In this document: positions 58,348 through 64,000 of the stretch, piece by piece
Layout: every line of letters starts with the position of its first letter
How positions within the stretch are numbered: position 1 is the first letter of the stretch
DNA from: Astropecten irregularis
Taxonomy: Eukaryota > Echinodermata > Asteroidea > Paxillosida > Astropectinidae
Reading direction: 5' to 3'
DNA length: 64,000 bases
Assembly: GCA_963971285.1 (NCBI GenBank)
Contig: OZ020244.1
Coordinates: 19,902,001 to 19,966,000 of the forward strand
The notes under the pieces: generated by a model
Told to the model about the DNA's origin: nothing
What the model saw: the letters and a program-made list of their open reading frames with translations, nothing else
The model's database searches: none
Made by a program: the position numbers and the translations under genes

Positions 58348-58457
58348 GAACTCAATGCGGACGCCCGGCGAACTCAATGCGGACGCCCGGCGAACTCAAT
58401 GCGGACGCCCGGCGAACTCAATGCGGACGCCCGGCGAACTCAATGCGGACGCCCGGC
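58348..58457. repeat. 22-bp tandem array, five perfect copies
   Basis: Unit GAACTCAATGCG + GACGCCCGGC, exactly repeated five times with no mismatch, then CGGGAAAGG. Because 22 is not a multiple of three, a plus frame through it cycles through all three readings. The unit contains three CpG. The perfect identity implies recent expansion. Confidence 0.95.
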
Positions 58458-58491
58458 CGGGAAAGGATGGATTATCTGTCTAGTCTGGTCA

Positions 58492-58872
58492 GGGGCCAAT
58501 TTCACGGCCCTACAAAAAAATTGCTAACCATGAAATGTATGTCTTGACAAAAACATGATCAACTGGGCTGGGTAGCTCAGTTTGTAGAGGCCGGGCCGGT
58601 AGGATATTCCGAAGATCGCTGGTTCGAATCCCACTACAATAAATATTTCTTTGTTTATACATTTCAATTTGACTTAAAATCCAGTTAGTTTTCCTTGTGG
58701 TTATTTGATGACTGATAAAAATAGGATTTATAACCAAATTTTCATGTGTTGTGTATCACTTGTGATTTATTCGCTGACCATTAATATCAAATGGAATTTC
58801 TCACGGTGGTTTGTTTTATTGAGCAAGACATTCTGTGCTAAGCAATATTTTGTGCTTAACGAAATTGGCCCC
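58492..58872 (+). mobile_element. Family D MITE, copy 3, split by a SINE
   Basis: AGGGGCCAATTTCACGGCCC at the left and CTTAACGAAATTGGCCCCGA at the right, with the family D interior GTTGTGTATCACTTGTGATT and ACCATTAATATCAAATGG. The left subterminal part is followed by an inserted SINE (58553-58720). Confidence 0.85.
58553..58720 (+). mobile_element. tRNA-derived SINE inserted in a family D MITE
   Basis: GGGCTGGGTAGCTCAGTTTG (A box) and GATCGCTGGTTCGAATCCCA (B box) lie in + orientation, then ATTTCTTTGTTTATACATTT and TTCCTTGTGGTTATTTGATG. GACAAAAA before it and GATAAAAA after it look like its target duplication. Removing it leaves a normal family D sequence. Confidence 0.85.
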
Positions 58873-59019
58873 GAGTCCCCATCGAAACTTCGGCTTGGCC
58901 CACTTGTACTCGACCCACTATCACCATCAGTCTTAGCCATTTCTCTATCATTCTTATAAGTAACACACATCTAAATAGAGACTTCTATAAATACAGAGTT
59001 TTAAACAATTTAAAGTGAG

Positions 59020-59096
59020 TTACTCGGTTTTGAAACTGAAACCGGAGTTATAATTTCAGCGAAAAACCACAACCTGTTCTTTTTTCAGGTTTCAGT
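59020..59096 (-). mobile_element. Family H fragment
   Basis: GGTTTTGAAACTGAAACCGG and CAGCGAAAAACCACAACCTG then TTCTTTTTTCAGG match the end and inner part of the family H elements at 10568 and 30966. Short and diverged. Confidence 0.5.
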
Positions 59097-59106
59097 CAAG
59101 TTCTCT

Positions 59107-59180
59107 TTATTGTTCACTTTTCAATGAAGTTAAAATCAAGTCCAGTCAGTTTCCCTATAGTGGTAATATTTGATGATTGA
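59107..59180 (+). mobile_element. SINE 3' tail fragment
   Basis: TTATTGTTCACTTTTCAATG, then AGTCAGTTTCCCTATAGTGG and ATATTTGATGATTGA: the tail of the tRNA-SINE family without its tRNA head, as left by 5' truncation. Confidence 0.65.
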
Positions 59181-59539
59181 GATACACGTAACTCAACATT
59201 TTATTTGTGTGTAATATCGTTTGTTTGTTTTTTATCTTAAACCTTGGAACACTAACGACTGTACTATAATTATTGTTCGCTTACATTCCCTTGATGTTTC
59301 GGTTTTTTATTATTCTGTTATTACTTTTGGAAACATTCTACTTCAGTCACTGTCAAATACAAGAGACAAACATGAACTACTTTTCCCTCGATTGTGATAA
59401 ACCGTGGTAATAATGCTGGTAGCTCGTATAAACCTTTATAAAATGCTGGTATAGGCTTTACTCTTCATTGCCATTGTTCAAGTACATGCCCATGGCATTA
59501 TGCGTCAACGCTTGTTATGGCCATGTAGGTTCAACTATT
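59181..59539. other. No gene seen
   Basis: AT-rich spacer; nothing supportable. Confidence 0.5.
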
Positions 59540-59906
59540 AAAGATATTAGTTTTTGTCAAAGAAATGCAGATGCTTGGACAAAAATATAAAGAAAGGTAC
59601 AGTAACAATCGTTTTTGAAATTTTCAGTCCCACACGGTGCCCACTTTTTGAGAAAACAGTGAAAAACGCACACAGTATTTTTTCAAATATTTTCACCGTG
59701 AGGATGTTTGATCTTTCGATGATCAAAATTGTTTTTTATCAATTGGTGTTACTATTTCCTGGATAAAGCATTTCAGGCAGAATTTCTTTAACGGTATGTT
59801 TCTAACATCACAATCTTTATACCCATTAAGTTTGCTATAGGTAATTTTCTGTGATTCCCCTGTGAAGATTCCTGTGTCGGTATTTAGTATGACGTAGTAT
59901 ATCTTT
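59540..59906 (-). mobile_element. TTAA-type MITE, family A, copy 10
   Basis: TATTAAAGATATTAGTTTTTGTCAAAG at the left and GACGTAGTATATCTTTAAAA at the right. Interior TTTTCAGTCCCACACGGTGC and GATCTTTCGATGATC at the centre. The terminal repeats are worn. Confidence 0.8.
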
Positions 59907-60748
59907 AAAAGCCGACGCGTGAGGTTACTGGCAAATGTCTAAACCTACCACCAAGGAGCGCCTTAGAGTTACTTTCTTGATGATTGTTTCAATTTTCTCA
60001 TCTATGAATTTCGCTTTCGCCACGGTATACTGTGAATACAAGGGGAAATGTGCATGAGACGGTACACACCATTTTGCGTGTCGTTCTATAAATCATTCAG
60101 TTTGGATCGCGTTTTCTTAAGAAGTTGTCTGCTGCCACCTATCGACCACTTGCAGTTCTTTGAGACCGTCTGCAGTGATTCGTTTTGTTCTCATGCAATG
60201 CTAAAAGTGAAAGAAATTAATATCTGACGTCATCACTCGTGGTGAAAGCGAGGTATATTCATTATGCTGGACGGCTGAAACATAACACAGTTCCCTAGAA
60301 ACTAACGGAAACTACTGAACTTAATAATGTTAATGGAGCTGAGAAGTGTCATATCCCCTCCTCTTTCTAGTATTCCAGCTCCGCCCACTATCCCTGACAC
60401 AATTTCACTTAGACTGGTTCCCGTTCCCTACCGTTGTCCCCTGACGTCTACTTCACTCCTACATATTTCATGCATTGGAATGTGAACCAGTTTAAATTTC
60501 AAGGGCCTGCTAAGCATACAAAAAATTGCTAAGCACAAAGGTGCCACTTGTACATTTCTGTAAATATTAGAATCCTGTTGTAATCAACAGTTGTGCTTAA
60601 GGGATTTTTTTTATGGGTTGGGACTTCCCCTAAAATTCACATAGACATGTTGGTTATGGATTCTTCAGTTACTTCACGGTGTTGGCCTAAAAATCTTTGA
60701 GAAACCTACTGCAGTGACGTAGAGAATGGTTCACTACTTTATTAATTC
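59907..60748. other. Spacer with a family D fragment
   Basis: No gene recognised. At about 60499-60600, AAGGGCCTGCTAAGCATACA then AATTGCTAAGCACAAAGG and CAGTTGTGCTTAAGGG resemble a short family D relic. Confidence 0.45.
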
Positions 60749-60899
60749 TGGGTTAATTTCACTAAACTCGTCGTAACTTACTATCAATCATAGGACTTAT
60801 TGATGCATTGCAGCCCTATGTAGGATAGGCCCCCTACGATGGGTTACCCTTCGTAGCTCGAGTTACGAACGATTGTAGGGCTTCGTGAAATCGACCCTC
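60749..60899. mobile_element. Family C MITE
   Basis: CTGGGTTAATTTCACTAAAC then TCGTCGTAACTTACTATCAA on the left and GTAGGGCTTCGTGAAATCGA then CCCT on the right. Interior GATAGGCCCCCTACGATGGG. About 150 bp, full length. Confidence 0.85.
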
Positions 60900-61854
60900 T
60901 GTGAAGAGTCCCACAAACGTTCTCCTACAATCCGATGATTAAAAAACAAGACAACTAAAAGAGAGCATACAGAAGTCTGAAGCCATATCAATTAATACTA
61001 AAGGTATTTTATTAGTAGTAAATATAAATACAGTACCATTAACAGTTTATTTAAACACAAAACAGTTCATCTTAAATCTTTAAACACAAACAACAAAAAC
61101 TTATGTGCTACAGCCGTTGGCAAAAAAAAAGAAAGAAAAAACCGAAACAAAAAAGACAAAAAAAGTGTAATACTTTAATTTGATTCCCTATACACCTGTA
61201 CAATAGTTCCCGTTACAAATGAAAAGGACTCCTTTTTAAGCAAAAACATAAACATAAACAATGGACTTTTTTCAATTTTTTTTTGAGGAGGGGGCTATGT
61301 ACATTTCTTTTTAACTTCGCTGTGTACAACATGCTAATAGCTCTAGAGAACTGAATGAAAAATTGAAATCAATATTACTATCACATGATCAAAAAATCTT
61401 TACTAATTAAACAAGAAGGCTCATTATCTTAATTGGAAAGGTGCACTATTTGATACATTTTTTACAGTGGAGATTTCTGAAAAGGACAAAATAGAGTTAC
61501 ACAGAAAACCTTACACCACAAACTGAAACACAAAACGATGTTGCTGCCCAAACCATGGAATAAGGAAGTGTATCAAGATGCCCAATCCTCTGGTTGTCTG
61601 CATCGTGATGTTGGGGTATTCTTTAGGAGGTAAGGGCTTGGTTGTGCACACATTACCCTAGGGTAAGAGACAAGGGACTCTGGTTGTGACTACAAGTGGA
61701 GTAATGGTGGGTATTCGTAGTGGAGGCATATAATATCCATTTCAGATGATTAAATTAAACACATTTCAAAAGGGCCTCATTCCATAATTCAAAATAGAAT
61801 GTGGTGCCCATATTACATCCTTATAGCAACTTGATCATGTATTACCATCAAACC
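60900..61854 (-). other. 3' UTR-like region of a minus-strand gene
   Basis: The sequence reads on the minus strand like a 3' UTR: AATAAA signals (TTTATT on the plus strand) at 61008-61013 and 61046-61051, long A/T-rich simple tracts at 61110-61280, and no open frame of note. With the candidate last exon at 63755-63537 it would make a 3' UTR of about 2.5 kb carrying four MITE copies. This is an inference from composition and signals. Confidence 0.35.
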
Positions 61855-61992
61855 AGGGGTCGATTTCACTCAGCCCTACGATCGATCGTAACTTCAGTTA
61901 CGAAGGATAACCCATCGCATCCTACTAACTCTACATGGGACTGCAATGCATCGAAAGTCCTAAGTTACGATGAGTTTGGTGAAATCGACCCC
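61855..61992. mobile_element. Family C MITE
   Basis: AGGGGTCGATTTCACTCAGC and GAGTTTGGTGAAATCGACCC at the ends; interior TACGATCGATCGTAAC and GAAGGATAACCCATCGCATC. Opposite in orientation to the 60749 and 63143 copies. Confidence 0.85.
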
Positions 61993-62060
61993 TACACACA
62001 TTTGCTGTTCTTCTTCATATCTGAAGATGAAATCAATCTGCACCTTCAACAGAAAAAACC

Positions 62061-62411
62061 CACACTTTGGTAAGAAACCAAAACAGAAATTTTCACAGAT
62101 TTACGTATAACTTACAGGGTATGAAGATGGTGGTGGTAGAAACATACCGTTGAAATGTTTCCACCTGAAATGGCGTTTTTATCCAGAAATTAGTAAAACA
62201 ACAACCAAAAATCTTTTTGATCTTTTAAAAGATCAAAAATAAAAGAAAAAAGACTTAAGAAATGCTGTGGCTGTTTTTCACTGTTTTCTCAAAAAGTGGG
62301 CACTGTATGGGACTGAAATTTTCACAGATGACTGTTACTGTTTCTGTCTTGATATTTTTGCCCATGTATCTGTATTTCTTTGATAAAAACCAAAGTATGG
62401 TACTACCTTTA
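62061..62411 (+). mobile_element. TTAA-type MITE, family A, copy 11
   Basis: CCCACACTTTGGTAAGAAACC at the left (outermost bases lost) and AACCAAAGTATGGTACTACC then TTTAAG at the right. The interior is close to the family consensus, with the central GATCTTTTAAAAGATC. It lies in the 3' UTR-like region. Confidence 0.88.
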
Positions 62412-63142
62412 AGTAAGCGCAAAAGAATGAATGGCAACATGTGAAAATTCACTGATGTTAATACATGAGGACTGTAACAACAAATCATGTCACCAACTTG
62501 GTAGAATGTTCCAATACTAACGCTCCATCGGGTGATAGATAACCAGATTATATTTGGGGTTAGTGGGGACAACCACACCTAATATAGACACAGTTGATTA
62601 TATCATTACAAATATTACTTGTTTAAGATTACCGTTGGTTCTCGACAAATTGTGATTTTCATCATGAGGGATTTTCATTCTTAGTTTTGTTTTTAATTAC
62701 TATAATGTACTTGATATAATTATTCTGGGTTTTTTTTGGCAATAAGGGGGATTCTCATTCAATACATTTTTTGTTGTTTTTTCTTTCTGTGGCAGAATTT
62801 GGAGCAGACTTTGTGGTTGTGGTCAGGGTTTTAACACGGTAGTGCCGAACATAAACTCCGAACATTCCTTATATCCACTAAAAATGCTATGTACAAAACA
62901 TTTTCAGGACTGTTTTCCCCAGCCCTTATGGGCATCAGTTACATGTGAAGTCTACAGATTTACACCAGAAAAGTTGAGCATCAAAGGTTCAATTCCCTTC
63001 TTTTGAAATGAATCAAAAACTGATTTGAGGAATGGCAGGTGCAAATACATCTCCACTGGTCAGTGGACAACAATGTTGTTAGTCCGTCTCCCAAATTGAG
63101 ACCAGAGTGTGAAAAACTGACCCATGAATGACCCCCGGACCT
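62412..63142. other. No gene seen
   Basis: T-rich on the plus strand at 62640-62790. No supported frame. May be part of the 3' UTR described at 60900. Confidence 0.4.
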
Positions 63143-63292
63143 GGGGTCGATTTCACCAAACTCATCGTAACTTACTATCAATCATATTAAGACTTTTGAT
63201 GCATTACAGCCCTACGTGGGATAGGCCCCCTGTGATAGGTTATCCTTCGTAACACGTTACGATCGATCGCAGGGCTTCGTGAAACCGACCCC
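63143..63292. mobile_element. Family C MITE
   Basis: GGGGTCGATTTCACCAAACT at the left and AGGGCTTCGTGAAACCGACC at the right; interior GATAGGCCCCCTGTGATAGG and ACGATCGATCGCAGGGC. Nearly identical in plan to 60749-60899. Confidence 0.88.
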
Positions 63293-63536
63293 AGATCGGA
63301 TGGACCCAGACAAGGATGCAAGCAAAACATAAAACAAAAACAAACAAATCCATCTATTACCCTTGACATCCAAAACAAACAAACAAAAAATTGTCGGAAA
63401 TAAAGCACATTGAGCCTCCACCTATTATCATCTCCCATCAGGACAACCTGTGAACTGTACAACAAACAACCAACTGCCTTCTTTTGTACATACTACCTAG
63501 CGATTACAACAAGTACTTTTTTTGGTTCAAAAGAAA

Positions 63537-63755
63537 TCAATTCTGTACAGTGTAATTATTCATAATAAACTTCCCAACGGCCAGACAGTCACAAAAAAAC
63601 AGTGACGTCCGCAAAAAGGGCACATGCTCGGAACGTGAGTGGTCAAGGTTCGGAGCCTTGGTAATTTGACGAGACCTACTTCTTGGGTGGTCGTCGATGA
63701 CACGATTACAGGCTTCCAAAGCTTTAGCATCTCTTGGATGGGTCACAGTTCCCAT
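63537..63755 (-). CDS. Candidate last coding exon, minus strand
   Basis: A minus frame from about 63757 to a stop at 63537 reads MGTVTHPRDAKALEACNRVI then DDHPRSRSRQITKAPNLDHS and ends MNNYTVQN. A plausible acceptor (TTGTTGCTATGCAG or GGCATGAGCAG) lies just upstream on that strand, and a stop TGA in the same frame sits right before it, as expected for intron sequence. A weaker donor (CAAGAA then GTAGGT) after ...DDHPR would shorten the coding part. Helix-like, charged, family not recognised. It points toward a gene continuing beyond the right edge. Confidence 0.35.
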   Translation of the reverse strand: MGTVTHPRDAKALEACNRVIDDHPRSRSRQITKAPNLDHSRSEHVPFLRTSLFFCDCLAVGKFIMNNYTVQN

Positions 63756-63859
63756 GGATACTGCTCATGCCATCTGCATAGCAACAAGTTTCAAATTGAC
63801 CCAAAATATCACGCCTCCAGAGTGATGAACTCGGGATACTAACGACACTATAGAGCTCA

Positions 63860-64000
63860 ATTTCATTCGGTTGCTTAGCAGAGAATATTGCATGGCAAAT
63901 TACCATGCTCAGCCAAAACATCTGCAGAGGACCGGTTACTAGCAATGTAGATCACAGAAACGTAACCTGCATCCATCTTTTTTCTGTGCTTAGCAAAATG
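63860..64000. mobile_element. Possible family D element at the right edge
   Basis: GGTTGCTTAGCAGAGAATAT on the left and TTCTGTGCTTAGCAAAATG at the very end share the family's GCTTAGCA motif. The element would be cut by the window edge. Confidence 0.35.

Noticed and set aside
58348-58457. CRISPR array
   Set aside because: Units are directly adjacent with no spacers and the DNA is eukaryotic.
58345-58527. Plus frame with repeats reading NADARRTQCGRPA
   Set aside because: It is a reading of the 22-bp tandem array; the unit length is not a multiple of three and there is no other gene evidence.
1-64000. Retrovirus-like, LTR or other capsid-bearing element, or a LINE
   Set aside because: No reverse transcriptase, integrase, capsid or long terminal repeats are recognisable in any frame; only an L2-like SINE tail hints at LINE ends.

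Overview
The window is nuclear DNA from a metazoan and fits an echinoderm best. It is AT-rich, with isolated exons bounded by GTAAGT-type donors and pyrimidine-tract acceptors. Very many short non-autonomous DNA transposons (MITEs) and tRNA-derived SINEs fill the spaces. The echinoderm assignment is an inference: several MITE families, such as the TTAA elements starting AAAGGCATTGCATACG and the GGGGCCAATTTCAT...GCTTAGCAC elements, resemble repeats I recall from echinoderm genomes. I could not run a search. There is no operon structure, rRNA, CRISPR, retrovirus-like element or recognisable reverse transcriptase.

Host genes. The best gene is on the + strand at 36462-38283. It has a TATA box, a first exon encoding a signal peptide, an intron carrying a SINE, a second exon encoding a lysine-rich, cysteine-free, internally repeated protein, a stop codon and an AATAAA signal. 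It looks like a secreted multi-repeat precursor that I cannot assign to any family. Facing it, on the minus strand from 42005 to 40898, is the large first coding exon (369 codons) of a nuclear-looking protein with a basic stretch and a C-terminal coiled coil. Weaker coding signals are an exon cut by the left edge (1-236 +), an open frame at 827-1096 +, a minus-strand open frame at 3414-3097, a pair of opposed candidate exons at 56254-56689, and a candidate last exon with a long A/T-rich 3' UTR on the minus strand (63755 down to about 61010).

Repeats dominate everything else. At least 11 copies of a ~350-bp TTAA-flanked MITE (family A), three of a relative (family B) and one of a third type lie across the window. 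Others include five to six copies of a ~140-bp MITE (family C), five full or partial copies of a 'GCTTAGCA' MITE (family D), two hairpin elements with a CpG-rich alternating purine-pyrimidine centre (family E), a 460-bp long-armed foldback (family F), elements whose ends are GAGCCT hexamer arrays (family H), three copies of a 'GGGTGCATTCGTTTAGC' MITE (family I), a mariner-like element, and several single inverted-repeat elements. Three SINE families are present: one with a conserved leader in front of its tRNA part, one interrupted by a family C MITE, and one with an L2-like tail inside the intron of the secreted-precursor gene. Nested insertions give a relative age order.

Tandem arrays include a 22-bp x 5 array at 58348, a GTGGCGTCG minisatellite at 22868, a CAA array at 53554, and two nearly identical interrupted C runs at 47110 and 57626.
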